A stretch of DNA of 64,000 nucleotides from Sphingobacterium sp. (GTDB taxonomy: Bacteria; Bacteroidota; Bacteroidia; Sphingobacteriales; Sphingobacteriaceae), in the NCBI GenBank assembly GCA_031277685.1, contig JAITLV010000064.1, positions 1 through 64,000 on the forward strand. The letters are read 5' to 3'. The notes below the pieces were generated by a model. The model was not told where the DNA came from, did no database searches, and saw nothing but the letters and a program-made list of their open reading frames with translations. How positions within the stretch are numbered: position 1 is the first letter of the stretch; each line of letters starts with the position of its first letter. A program made the position numbers and the translations under genes. Shown here piece after piece: positions 17,543-25,945 of the stretch.

Positions 17543-18619
17543 GTGAAAGCAAGAGTAATAGCATATTATTTACCACAGTTTCATCCTATACCTGAGAATG
17601 ACAAATGGTGGGAAAAAGGATTTACGGAGTGGACGAACGTAGGAAAAGCGAGACCGCTTTTTAAAGGTCATGACCAGCCTAGATTGCCTGCAGATCTGGG
17701 GTATTATGATTTAAGAGTAGCCGAGACAAGAGAGGCACAGGCAGAAATGGCGCGAGAGTATGGTATAGAAGGATTTTGTTATTGGCATTATTGGTTCGGT
17801 AATGGTAAGCGATTACTGGAGAGGCCTTTTAATGAGGTGCTTGCGGATAAAAAGCCTAATTTTCCTTTTTGCTTAGCCTGGGCAAATGAATCTTGGAAAG
17901 GTTTTGCACATGGCTTAAAAAATCGCAATATGCTGATCGAGCAACTTTATCCGGGTGAAGAAGATTATAGAGCTCATTTTCATGCATTGTTGCCTGCATT
18001 TAAAGACTCACGGTATATTACTGTTGATGGCAAAATTTTATTTATGATCTATAAGCCGTTACAACATCCTGATTTGGAGCTTTTTATTTCAATTTGGCAA
18101 GATCTTGCAAAGGTTAACGGTTTAGCGGGCTTCCACTTTGTGGGGCATTCTTCATTTGTGGAAGAAATTGATACGATTTTGGCCCGTGGTATGGATTCCG
18201 TAAATATAAATAGAATCTTTTCATACATTACTGGTAATCGCACAGTGAAGAGAAGAATTCTGGATAGGTTGAAGAAATATACACTTGGAATGCCTCTGGT
18301 TTATAGCTATGAGAAAATGACCAGATATTTTGTGGGTAAGGAAGAATTGAAAAAAAATGTTTTTCCTACGATCGTTCCGAATTGGGATCACTCGCCGAGA
18401 AGCGGAAAAGAAGGCGTAGTTTTTCATAACTCAACTCCGAAGGCATTTGGCGCCCATGTGAACGAAGCTCTTAAGGTCGTTGAACAGAAAGAAGAAGAAT
18501 ACAAACTGATTTTTTTGAAATCCTGGAACGAGTGGGCGGAAGGGAATTATATGGAGCCCGATCGAAAATGGGGATTGGCCTATCTTGAAACATTAAAGAA
18601 ATTAATAGCGTTACCATAA
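17543..18619 (+). CDS. WbsX-like glycosyltransferase (glycoside hydrolase 99-like domain)
   Basis: A 358-residue WbsX family protein, recognised by the opening AYYLPQFHPIPENDKWW, FTEWTNV, GIEGFCYWHYWF and the closing SWNEWAEG block. These proteins share the GH99-like barrel but occur in O-antigen and capsule loci, where they are thought to add sugars to the repeat unit. Start is GTG 17543, directly before the first conserved strand; no ATG is nearby. Linkage and donor cannot be read from the sequence. Confidence 0.9.
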   Translation: MKARVIAYYLPQFHPIPENDKWWEKGFTEWTNVGKARPLFKGHDQPRLPADLGYYDLRVAETREAQAEMAREYGIEGFCYWHYWFGNGKRLLERPFNEVLADKKPNFPFCLAWANESWKGFAHGLKNRNMLIEQLYPGEEDYRAHFHALLPAFKDSRYITVDGKILFMIYKPLQHPDLELFISIWQDLAKVNGLAGFHFVGHSSFVEEIDTILARGMDSVNINRIFSYITGNRTVKRRILDRLKKYTLGMPLVYSYEKMTRYFVGKEELKKNVFPTIVPNWDHSPRSGKEGVVFHNSTPKAFGAHVNEALKVVEQKEEEYKLIFLKSWNEWAEGNYMEPDRKWGLAYLETLKKLIALP

Positions 18620-18677
18620 CCTGACGTTCATAAAGTGTCGATTAAACGTTACTTTAGAATGTTACAAAAATAATTAG

Positions 18678-19451
18678 ATGGATCAATTTGTTGAGCAAAT
18701 AAAAGTATTGATGAGACCTTTGGTCTATTTTTGTCGAACGATTCGGAGATTAGCGCTGTCTCTTATCTTTCGGTCCAAGATTACAGATGCGAAGCAGATT
18801 CCTATTATTATCAATAATAGAAATAGATTGGAATATCTAGTTCAGTTAATTTCAGCTCTTGAAAGTAGAGGTTATAGCAACATTTATATTATAGATAATA
18901 ATTCCACCTACCCGCCTTTACTGGATTATTATAATCATTGTAACTATGAAATTTTCAGATTAAAGGAAAATGTTGGATATTTGGCGATGTGGCAAACAGA
19001 TGTGTATAAACGATTTATAAAAGATTATTATGTGTATACCGATTCTGATGTTGTCCCGATTGAAGCCTGTCCAGCTGATTTTCTGGATTTTTTCTGGAAG
19101 ACTTTAAAAAGTAAACCAGCGGTACAGAAAGTTGGATTTTCGCTGAAGATCGATGATCTGCCAGATGCCTTTAAACATAAAAAGAAAGTTGTTGAATGGG
19201 AAAGTCAGTTTTATCAAAAGAAGGTAGACGGGAAGTTTTATGAAGCTCTTATTGATACTACTTTTGCATTATATAGACCTTTTATGACGGCAGGTAAAGG
19301 TGGACTCATGTATCGAACAGCTGTACCCTACCAGGCTTATCATATGCCGTGGTATGTTGATTCGTCAAATTTATCGGATGAAGAACAATATTATGTGGAG
19401 CATGCGACCACGAGTACACATTGGACAAAAATAAGTTCAGATAGAAAATAG
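18678..19451 (+). CDS. Glycosyltransferase family 2-like protein
   Basis: A 257-residue protein with a GT-A type core: nucleotide-binding start IPIIINNRNR, the DNNSTYPPLL block and a D-x-D motif in YTDSDVVP near residue 121. An amphipathic N-terminal segment (residues 10-35) could attach it to the membrane. It abuts the EpsG-type polymerase gene (stop and start are adjacent), so they are co-translated. Probable role: adds one sugar to the locus 1 lipid-linked repeat. Confidence 0.8.
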   Translation: MDQFVEQIKVLMRPLVYFCRTIRRLALSLIFRSKITDAKQIPIIINNRNRLEYLVQLISALESRGYSNIYIIDNNSTYPPLLDYYNHCNYEIFRLKENVGYLAMWQTDVYKRFIKDYYVYTDSDVVPIEACPADFLDFFWKTLKSKPAVQKVGFSLKIDDLPDAFKHKKKVVEWESQFYQKKVDGKFYEALIDTTFALYRPFMTAGKGGLMYRTAVPYQAYHMPWYVDSSNLSDEEQYYVEHATTSTHWTKISSDRK

Positions 19452-20642
19452 ATGTTTTATTTAGTAATTTTTCTTCTCATCGTATTCTTCGCTATTCTGG
19501 AGGTTCTAAATCTGGAAAAGGCAATATCGCAGTACTTTCCGATGACTGTACTATTGATCTTGCTTTCTATCGCTGGATTTAGATACGAAACAGGTGTTGA
19601 CTGGCGGATTTATACCTCCATGTTCGAGACAACAGCGCCTATAGATGAAATTACAAACTCGTTGGGGAGAGAACAGATATTCTCAACGCCTGATTATGGC
19701 TATTGTCTATTAATTTCTACAGTTAAATATTTAGGTGGATCTATTCAGACCATATTTTTTATCGTTTCCTTAATTACATATGTTTTTCTGTTTAAATCAA
19801 TTACGGTTTTTTCTGATGGAAAGACTACGTCATTACTTATTTATTTTTCACTGCTCTTTTTTGTACTGGACATGAGCGGTATGAGGCAAAGCCTGGCCTT
19901 GTCGATATTCTTTTATTCTATTCGTTATATCTATGAAAAGAATTTTATCAAATTCGTACTGCTCATACTACTGGCTGCTTCTTTTCACTGGAGTGCTTAT
20001 CTGTTGCTGTGCATGTATTTCATTATCAGAAAATATTTCTCAACGAAAGCCTTGATTGCTTTTTTTGTAGTATCATTAATGATTTACGTTTTAAAGATCA
20101 GTTGGTTCAATATCATGATAGAAAAACTGGCACCTTTGCTGGGAGACCTAGTATTCGCGACCAGATTACTTTTTTACTCTAGAGATGAAGCTGCAGAGGC
20201 TGGGCGGGCTCTGAATCTGAACACAGTGATGAATATATTTTTTTATATAAGTACTTTCTCATTACTGATTTACTATCGACCCCAATTGGAAAAGAATAAT
20301 AAATATTTCAATATTTTTCTCAATATATATATATGTCAGATCTTTACTTTCTTTTGCCTGTTTGAGTTTGTGGAAATGTCGGAGAGATTACGGATGTATC
20401 TTATGTTGAGCAATATCATTTTGCTACCTGGTTTGATCTTCTTATTTCATTTAAATGCGGAGCGGATCCTGATTTTTACCTATGTTTTTGGATTTGCTTT
20501 CTTTTCCTGTAAGCCTTATATCCTTAATGCACCAACGACAATTTCATATCATCCCTATCAGAATTTCATTATTTATGAGACCTTTCACTTGCAGAGTACT
20601 GGAGAGCAGAGGTTGAACGAGCAAGCCGAATTAAATGAATAA
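19452..20642 (+). CDS. EpsG-type polysaccharide polymerase (Wzy), locus 1
   Basis: A 396-residue membrane protein with about ten hydrophobic segments and the EpsG family pattern RYETGVDWRIYTSMFE near residue 40, where G-x-D and a later Tyr are conserved. It should link lipid-carried repeat units in the periplasm. It overlaps the following glycosyltransferase gene by 8 bases. A second, unrelated-looking EpsG polymerase lies at 37853-38848. Confidence 0.85.
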   Translation: MFYLVIFLLIVFFAILEVLNLEKAISQYFPMTVLLILLSIAGFRYETGVDWRIYTSMFETTAPIDEITNSLGREQIFSTPDYGYCLLISTVKYLGGSIQTIFFIVSLITYVFLFKSITVFSDGKTTSLLIYFSLLFFVLDMSGMRQSLALSIFFYSIRYIYEKNFIKFVLLILLAASFHWSAYLLLCMYFIIRKYFSTKALIAFFVVSLMIYVLKISWFNIMIEKLAPLLGDLVFATRLLFYSRDEAAEAGRALNLNTVMNIFFYISTFSLLIYYRPQLEKNNKYFNIFLNIYICQIFTFFCLFEFVEMSERLRMYLMLSNIILLPGLIFLFHLNAERILIFTYVFGFAFFSCKPYILNAPTTISYHPYQNFIIYETFHLQSTGEQRLNEQAELNE

Positions 20643-21477
20643 CATAATTGACAAAATATTAGCCATAGTCGTCATTTACAACAAAGGCTTATCGGATTCA
20701 GAGACCTTGATTTCATTAGGCGCCGATATTGTTCGGGAGGGCAGTGTTTTAGATCTTTTTATTTACGATAATAGCGCCATTCAACAATCCGGAGCTTCCA
20801 TTCGTGGTTTTAATATCCTAAATCATCACTTTGACGGGGAGAACGTCGGCGTGAGCGCTGCATACAACATGGGGGCAAAGTATGCTAAGGCATTAGGCAA
20901 AGAGTGGGTCTTGTTATTGGATCAGGACACTTCTTTCTTTCCCGGGGCATTAAAGGAGTATTGTAAAAATGTAGAGGAAAACAGCGAAGTAAATCTGTTT
21001 TCCCCAATTATTAAGCTTGCCAGTGGAGTTATTTTCTCTCCCTTTAAGAAGATTTTTAAGCGCGGTATTGCATTAAAGGAGGTTTCTCCCATAAGATATT
21101 CACTCAAGCGATATGCTCCCGTAAACAGTGGTATTTTAGTCCGAGTAGCAGCTTTTGAGATGGCCGGCGGATATAATGAAAAGGTAAAATTAGATTTTAG
21201 TGATATGGAGTTTATTAGCCGATTCAGTAACCACAATGATAACTTTAAAGTGATAAACACGATTTGCCTTCAGGATTTTTCCAATGATATTACAGATGTG
21301 GAGGTACTTAATCGTAGGTTTGCTTTCTTTTGTGACGGAGTGAAAAATTGCAGGCGGAAAAATGTTTATGAAGATTTTCAATATTTCGTTGTCGTTCTTA
21401 TCCGTCTGATCATGCTGATGGTAAGAACCAGAAAAACTAGATTTATCACCACTTTCTATAAAAATTACATAAAGTAA
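20635..21477 (+). CDS. Glycosyltransferase family 2 (rhamnosyltransferase-like)
   Basis: A 280-residue GT2 protein with VVIYNKG near the N-terminus, the FIYDNSA block, ENVGVSAAYNMG, and the LLLDQDTSF metal/nucleotide motif near residue 100. This pattern is typical of RfbF/WbbL-like rhamnosyltransferases, but the donor is unproven and no dTDP-rhamnose genes are in the window. It overlaps the polymerase gene by 8 bases. Confidence 0.85.
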   Translation: MNNIIDKILAIVVIYNKGLSDSETLISLGADIVREGSVLDLFIYDNSAIQQSGASIRGFNILNHHFDGENVGVSAAYNMGAKYAKALGKEWVLLLDQDTSFFPGALKEYCKNVEENSEVNLFSPIIKLASGVIFSPFKKIFKRGIALKEVSPIRYSLKRYAPVNSGILVRVAAFEMAGGYNEKVKLDFSDMEFISRFSNHNDNFKVINTICLQDFSNDITDVEVLNRRFAFFCDGVKNCRRKNVYEDFQYFVVVLIRLIMLMVRTRKTRFITTFYKNYIK

Positions 21478-21501
21478 GCTATTCTATATAACTGTATCTC
21501 G

Positions 21502-22422
21502 ATGATTAATTCAAGTAAATTCAAATTTTATTTAATGCTGTTAGGAGAATTGATTCTTGCTCCATGGAAATATATCGAAAACGAAATTAGGTGGAATTAT
21601 GGAAGCTCATCAAGTCGCGAAAATGTCAAAAAACAACGAATTCCAGTTTTGAACAATAGGTTAGCTGTCTGTATCCACGAATGGGGAGGTTACGAGGAGA
21701 AACGTAAAAAAAGGATCATAAATATCAACGAATTTGAATGTGGCTTATATTATCAATTGCTTAGATTCAGAAACTATGCAGGTAGCCGTGAAATAGATGT
21801 TACCCTAACCGTTTCAGAGTCCTTTTTAATGCAAAAGAAAGTTGAAAATATCAAGATAATGAATGTTTCAAATGTTGGTATGGACTTTTCGGGCTATGAG
21901 CAATTTTATGAAAGTATAAAAGATGAAGCTAATCAATATGTAATTTTGACTAATACCTCTGTAAATAAAAAGCAAGTGGATTTTATAGATGATTATCTAG
22001 ATTATTTTGAACAAAATGCTTCAATTGGATTATTGGGAGTTTCAGTGAGCTCTAAAATATATCAGAGTTTAATCCGCAATAACTTTAACCCGCATTTACA
22101 AAGTTTTTTTTTATTGACAACCACGAATGTTCTAAAAGAAATTGTTGAAAAAAATAACAGGTTTCCTGGAAAAGGAATAACTGACAAGTCGATGCTGATT
22201 CGTATGGGAGAGGTGCAATTATCGAGAGTTGCAATGGAATTGGGATATCAATTAGCTTGTATTTTAGAGGATGGCACACCATTTCTGTTTGACAAAGCTC
22301 ATTTTAAAGATAATGGACATAATTCTTGGACAATCCCATTTGGTGATTATAGATTGAGTGTGAAAAATCCCAATGCCATCAATCCAATTAGTCGAGAATA
22401 TCGGCCCCGTATATCTGGATAA
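21502..22422 (+). CDS. RgpF/rhamnan-synthesis-F-like glycosyltransferase, probably truncated
   Basis: A 306-residue protein related to rhamnan synthesis protein F, with LAVCIHEWGGYEE, the VGMDFSGYEQF block near residue 130, VILTNTSVN near 150 and GLLGVSVSS. It ends at a TAA codon at 22420-22422. The same frame then stays open for 45 further codons, coding for a basic and hydrophobic tail, up to a TGA at 22558-22560 that overlaps the next gene's ATG as ATGA. This is the overlap expected of the original gene end, so the TAA is probably a nonsense mutation removing the C-terminal tail. Confidence 0.78.
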   Translation: MINSSKFKFYLMLLGELILAPWKYIENEIRWNYGSSSSRENVKKQRIPVLNNRLAVCIHEWGGYEEKRKKRIININEFECGLYYQLLRFRNYAGSREIDVTLTVSESFLMQKKVENIKIMNVSNVGMDFSGYEQFYESIKDEANQYVILTNTSVNKKQVDFIDDYLDYFEQNASIGLLGVSVSSKIYQSLIRNNFNPHLQSFFLLTTTNVLKEIVEKNNRFPGKGITDKSMLIRMGEVQLSRVAMELGYQLACILEDGTPFLFDKAHFKDNGHNSWTIPFGDYRLSVKNPNAINPISREYRPRISG

Positions 22423-22560
22423 AGGAGAGCAAAGCGCTTGTTTTTTGAAGGCGTATTATCAAAAATTGCTCGGTCATTAAGTTCCCGACTTTGGAAAGCT
22501 TCTGGATTTTCAAAAAGAATGCATAGTTTTGTTTTAAATGTAATTAATTTTATTTTATGA
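22423..22560 (+). pseudogene. In-frame 45-codon extension of the RgpF-like gene beyond a premature TAA
   Basis: Directly after the TAA at 22420-22422 the frame continues as RRAKRLFFEG and ends VLNVINFIL before TGA 22558-22560. The segment looks coding (basic, amphipathic, no further stops) and its end overlaps the 2OG oxygenase start by four bases. It could still be translated by readthrough or reinitiation at a TTG (22438). Confidence 0.5.
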
Positions 22561-23381
22561 ATAGATATGAATATGCAACTTTAATAGCTGAAAAGTTATC
22601 AAAGAATGCAAAAGCTATGAAGGAAGAATTTAATCAAATTGGGCGGATTAATTCCTGTTTTATTGATGATCTTCTTCCCGAAAATTTGGTTCAGGAAATT
22701 TATGCGGCCTTCCCTTCCCCTGAAGAAATGACTTTGTACAAATCATTGCGAGAGAATAAGCGTATTGCCGCGCAGATGGACTTGTATAATCCTCTCCTGG
22801 AGGAGATAGTTTTTGCATTTCAGGATAAACGGGTGGTGGAAATCGTCGAAACAATTACTGGAATAAAGGAAATGGAGCCTGATTCTAATCTGTATGCTGG
22901 CGGTATTAGTTTAATGGCCAAGGGTAATTTTCTAAATCCGCATCTGGATAATTCACACGATAATAATAGAGAAAGTTATAGAGTACTTAATTTATTATAT
23001 TATGTGTCACCCAATTGGAAATTAGAAAACGGAGGAAATTTAGAACTTTGGGATAAAGGAGTAGAACAACAGAGCCGCGTAATACTTTCTAAAGCTAATA
23101 GATTGGTTTTAATGATAACCAATAAAACCTCAATCCACTCAGTTAGTAAGGTAGTCGTTGATGAAAAAAGATGTTGTGTGTCCAATTATTATTTTTCTAA
23201 GAAGCCTGCTGAATCGAGTGAATATTTTCACGTCACTTCTTTTTACGGCCGTCCGGATGAACCGATCAAAAATGTCATCCTTCGGGGAGATGCATTTCTC
23301 AGACAGACACTCAGAAAAATAACGGGAAAGAGGATTGTGAAAACAGATCATATCTATAAAAAGAAAAAAGATAGCGAATAG
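22557..23381 (+). CDS. 2-oxoglutarate/Fe(II)-dependent oxygenase (prolyl-4-hydroxylase-like)
   Basis: A 274-residue protein of the 2OG-Fe(II) oxygenase superfamily, close to Tpa1/P4Hc types. The H-x-D iron motif is NPHLDNSHD near residues 126-134, the distal histidine is in SIHSVSKV near residue 190, and the KRCCVSNYYFSK strand may carry the 2OG-binding basic residue. The last 50 residues form a basic tail. Such an enzyme within a polysaccharide operon suggests hydroxylation of a sugar, an acyl group or a protein partner; which one is unknown. Its stop codon lies within the first of two tandem hairpins. Confidence 0.85.
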   Translation: MNRYEYATLIAEKLSKNAKAMKEEFNQIGRINSCFIDDLLPENLVQEIYAAFPSPEEMTLYKSLRENKRIAAQMDLYNPLLEEIVFAFQDKRVVEIVETITGIKEMEPDSNLYAGGISLMAKGNFLNPHLDNSHDNNRESYRVLNLLYYVSPNWKLENGGNLELWDKGVEQQSRVILSKANRLVLMITNKTSIHSVSKVVVDEKRCCVSNYYFSKKPAESSEYFHVTSFYGRPDEPIKNVILRGDAFLRQTLRKITGKRIVKTDHIYKKKKDSE

Positions 23382-23406
23382 TCGGAGTTTCTCTCAGACT
23401 ATTCGC
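23374..23406 (+). terminator. Inverted repeat spanning the oxygenase stop codon
   Basis: GCGAATAGTC (23374-23383) and GACTATTCGC (23397-23406) form a perfect 10-bp stem with a 13-base loop. The TAG stop at 23379-23381 is inside the left arm. No T-tract follows, so it may stabilise the mRNA end in front of the true terminator. Confidence 0.55.
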
Positions 23407-23420
23407 CATATCTAATTGTG

Positions 23421-23449
23421 AACCGTTTGGTTATCCCAGACGGTTTTTT
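23421..23449 (+). terminator. Rho-independent terminator of the first locus 1 unit
   Basis: AACCGTTTGG (23421-23430) pairs with CCAGACGGTT (23436-23445), ten pairs with one wobble and a 5-base loop, followed by a run of T. It ends the transcript that begins at 13126. Confidence 0.8.
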
Positions 23450-23531
23450 GCGTTGGTAACCCTTTTTTGTATAGTGAAATTCAATCTAAATAAAATATTT
23501 TCTTATTGTAGCGAAAATGTTGAGTTAAACG

Positions 23532-23564
23532 TTTGTTAAATAAAACTTAATATTATTATATTTG
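23532..23564 (+). promoter_or_regulatory. Promoter of the locus 1 WecA-type gene
   Basis: TTTG at 23532-23535, a 21-base spacer and TATATTTG at 23557-23564. The leader to the ATG at 23597 is about 25 bases. Confidence 0.7.
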
Positions 23565-23596
23565 CACAGCTTTATTTGACTCACTAATTATATTTT

Positions 23597-24718
23597 ATGA
23601 TTTATATTTTTACCCTAATATTCCTTCTCGCGTTAGAGTTTCTTTATTTAAAAATTGCAGATCGGTTTAATATAATTGATAAACCTAACGAGCGTTCTTC
23701 GCATACGAAGGTTACCATACGTGGGGCGGGTATTGTTTTTTATGTCGCTGCAATTATATATTTTATAACGAATGATTTTGAGTACCCCTGGTTCTTTTTG
23801 GGACTTAGTCTTTTAACTTATATTTCATTCTTGGATGATATCCGAGGCGTGAATCCAACGGCAAGATTAACGGTTCATTTCGCATCAGTTTTATTGATGG
23901 TATATGAGTTTGGTGTATTCAGTTATCCTTGGTATTACCTTGTTTTGGCTTTTGTGTTTACTATTGGCGTTATAAATGCATATAATTTTATGGATGGCAT
24001 CAACGGGATGACTGCCCTCTGCACCTTGGTAATGGGAGGGCTTTTACTTTATGTTAATACAACGATAAATTATATCGAGCAGGATTTCCTGATCTATACG
24101 TTATTGGGTGTAGCGGTTTTTGGATTTTTTAACTTTAGGAAGAAAGCTGCCTGTTTTGCCGGAGATGTGGGACCTGCAGTATTATCGTTTATGCTATTGT
24201 TTGCCTTGGGAAAATTGATCCTTAAAACGGGTGATTTTACTTATGTACTCTTTCTCGGGGTGTATGGGATTGAGATAGGCTGGTCCGTTGCACGCCGTGT
24301 TTATCAAGGTTATCATATCTTTGAGCCTCATCGTACGTTTTTACTACATATGCTAAGCAATGAAGTTGGCTATAGTAGCCTGCTGGTTTCCGTTGCTTAT
24401 GGTCTTGTTCAACTTGTACTAGGTACAGCTGTAATTTATATTGTGCAGTTTGGTGCTTCCGTACAATGGTCTTTTGCAATCGTTATATTATCCGTATTGA
24501 GTGCATTTTATCTTGTTCTAAAACAGTATATCTTTAATAATTATGCTATTAAGGGTGAGATGGAGCATGCTATTCGCCGTCGCCGTATCCAAATGGTCAA
24601 AGCGCGAAGAAAGCAAAGGTCACAATTGATCCCAGAGGTCAAATTGGTAAAGGAAGTGAAAATTATCGAAATGCCTAAAAAAGACAAACGAGAAGACTTG
24701 TTACATACTGGAGTTTGA
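23597..24718 (+). CDS. WecA/MraY-type undecaprenyl-phosphate sugar-1-phosphate transferase, locus 1
   Basis: A 373-residue polytopic protein of the glycosyltransferase 4 (WecA/WbpL) family. It has about ten membrane helices, the cytosolic DRFNIIDKPNERSSH loop near residues 22-36, the FLDD motif (about 77-80), YNFMDGINGMT (about 128-138) and CFAGDVGP (about 186-193). It starts repeat-unit synthesis by moving a sugar phosphate, often QuiNAc, FucNAc or GlcNAc, to undecaprenyl phosphate. It differs from the paralogue at 45587 by a basic cytosolic C-terminal tail of about 50 residues. It has its own promoter. Confidence 0.92.
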   Translation: MIYIFTLIFLLALEFLYLKIADRFNIIDKPNERSSHTKVTIRGAGIVFYVAAIIYFITNDFEYPWFFLGLSLLTYISFLDDIRGVNPTARLTVHFASVLLMVYEFGVFSYPWYYLVLAFVFTIGVINAYNFMDGINGMTALCTLVMGGLLLYVNTTINYIEQDFLIYTLLGVAVFGFFNFRKKAACFAGDVGPAVLSFMLLFALGKLILKTGDFTYVLFLGVYGIEIGWSVARRVYQGYHIFEPHRTFLLHMLSNEVGYSSLLVSVAYGLVQLVLGTAVIYIVQFGASVQWSFAIVILSVLSAFYLVLKQYIFNNYAIKGEMEHAIRRRRIQMVKARRKQRSQLIPEVKLVKEVKIIEMPKKDKREDLLHTGV

Positions 24719-24790
24719 TCGGATGTATATCGCAGCTTTGGGTAAAATAAAAAATTAGTAATTTTACCCCGACTTTCAAGAGGAGTGAAT

Positions 24791-25312
24791 ATGCAATCAG
24801 GATTAAATTTTACTGCAATAGATTTCGAAACTGCCACGGCCAACCAAAATTCCGCCTGTGCCATTGGGTTGGTGGTGGTTGAGCAGGGTATCATCGTCGA
24901 AGAGTTTTATTCACTGATCCAGCCTCCTCAAAACCAATATATGTGGCAAACAACGCGCGTTCATGGGATCAGGCCAAGAGATACAGCCGATGCGCCCACG
25001 TTTAAAGAATTGTTCCCGCGTATCCTTCCCTTAATCAACAACCGAATTATGGTCGCGCATAATGAATTATTTGATCGTGGAGTTTTGCGGAAGACAATGA
25101 ATTACTATAATCTGCCTTACGATAGCCTGGGCTTGATGGAGAAGTGGGAATGTACGTTTAGAATCTATCAGGAAAAAGGCTTCAAGCCAGCCCGGCTAAA
25201 TGCCTGTTGTGAAGTGTTGGGAATTGAATTAAATCACCATGAAGCACTTTCGGATGCGCGCGCCTGCGCCAATCTATACCTTAGGCATGCCGATGTTCCG
25301 TCTTTGGCATGA
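24791..25312 (+). CDS. DnaQ-like 3'-5' exonuclease (DEDDh)
   Basis: About 173 residues of the DnaQ/epsilon exonuclease fold. Metal-binding blocks are IDFETAT (D-x-E) at the N-terminus, VAHNELFDRGVL in the middle and HEALSDARACANLYL (H and D) near the end, the complete DEDDh set. ATG 24791 is preferred over GTG 24785 because AGGAG at 24781-24785 is well placed for it. It is a stand-alone domain without polymerase or UvrC-like partner. It probably processes nucleic acid ends and has no clear link to the polysaccharide genes around it. Confidence 0.9.
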   Translation: MQSGLNFTAIDFETATANQNSACAIGLVVVEQGIIVEEFYSLIQPPQNQYMWQTTRVHGIRPRDTADAPTFKELFPRILPLINNRIMVAHNELFDRGVLRKTMNYYNLPYDSLGLMEKWECTFRIYQEKGFKPARLNACCEVLGIELNHHEALSDARACANLYLRHADVPSLA

Positions 25313-25372
25313 TATTTAAATTAAATTGTTGTAGAACGAAAGATCATTCTCTAATGTTCTAATTATAAATTT

Positions 25373-25380
25373 TATCTTTG
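25373..25380 (+). promoter_or_regulatory. -7 box before the cytidylyltransferase-like pair
   Basis: TATCTTTG matches TAnnTTTG. The leader to ATG 25428 would be about 41 bases. No -33 TTTG was found. Confidence 0.5.
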
Positions 25381-25427
25381 ATAGATAAATAGGTGTTTCT
25401 TTTTATTCGTTTAAATTTATTACAACT

Positions 25428-25892
25428 ATGATAAATATACCCACCAAGAATATGCGTATTGGTATTACTTTTAGTGCATTCGATTTGTTGCACGCAGGAC
25501 ATATCAAAATGCTTGAAGACGCCAAGCGTCAGTGTGATTTTCTGATCTGTGGCTTGCAGACTGATCCAACTTTGGATCGCCCCGAGAAAAACAAGCCTGC
25601 GCAGACTGTTGTGGAACGTTATATTCAGCTCAAGGGCTGTAAATATGTAGACCAGATTGTTCCATACGCAACAGAGCAAGATCTAGAAGATATTCTTCGT
25701 TCCTTTAAAGTGGATGTTCGTATAGTAGGAGACGAGTATCGGGAAAAAAACTTTACTGGTAGAGCCTATTGTGAGGAAAAGGGGATTGAGTTGTATTTCA
25801 ATAGTCGTGATCACCGTTTTTCCAGTTCCGGTTTGCGTAAGATTGTGGCGGATGCGAACTCAAGTGCAGAAACAATTTTAAAATCTATTTAG
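25428..25892 (+). CDS. Cytidylyltransferase-like protein, copy 1 (TagD-type)
   Basis: A 154-residue nucleotidyltransferase of the glycerol-3-phosphate/ethanolamine-phosphate cytidylyltransferase family. The HAGH motif (H-x-G-H, in FDLLHAGHIKML near residue 25) binds the nucleotide, and HRFSSSGLRK near residues 132-141 replaces the usual R-T-x-G-I-S-T-T block. It is about 60 percent identical by eye to the next gene. The pair precedes a GDP-mannose pyrophosphorylase, so it probably makes a CDP-alcohol for decoration of the polysaccharide or for a related envelope polymer; substrate unknown. Confidence 0.87.
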   Translation: MINIPTKNMRIGITFSAFDLLHAGHIKMLEDAKRQCDFLICGLQTDPTLDRPEKNKPAQTVVERYIQLKGCKYVDQIVPYATEQDLEDILRSFKVDVRIVGDEYREKNFTGRAYCEEKGIELYFNSRDHRFSSSGLRKIVADANSSAETILKSI

Positions 25893-25900
25893 ATGAAACC

Positions 25901-25914
25901 GAGCTTGCGAGCTC
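25901..25914 (+). other. Small intercistronic hairpin between the cytidylyltransferase-like genes
   Basis: GAGCT (25901-25905) and AGCTC (25910-25914) form a short stem with loop TGCG, and a run of eight A begins 12 bases later. It could tune expression of the second copy; it is too short to be a convincing terminator. Confidence 0.3.
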
Positions 25915-25945
25915 TCATCAGCCAATAAAAAAAACAAATAATTAG

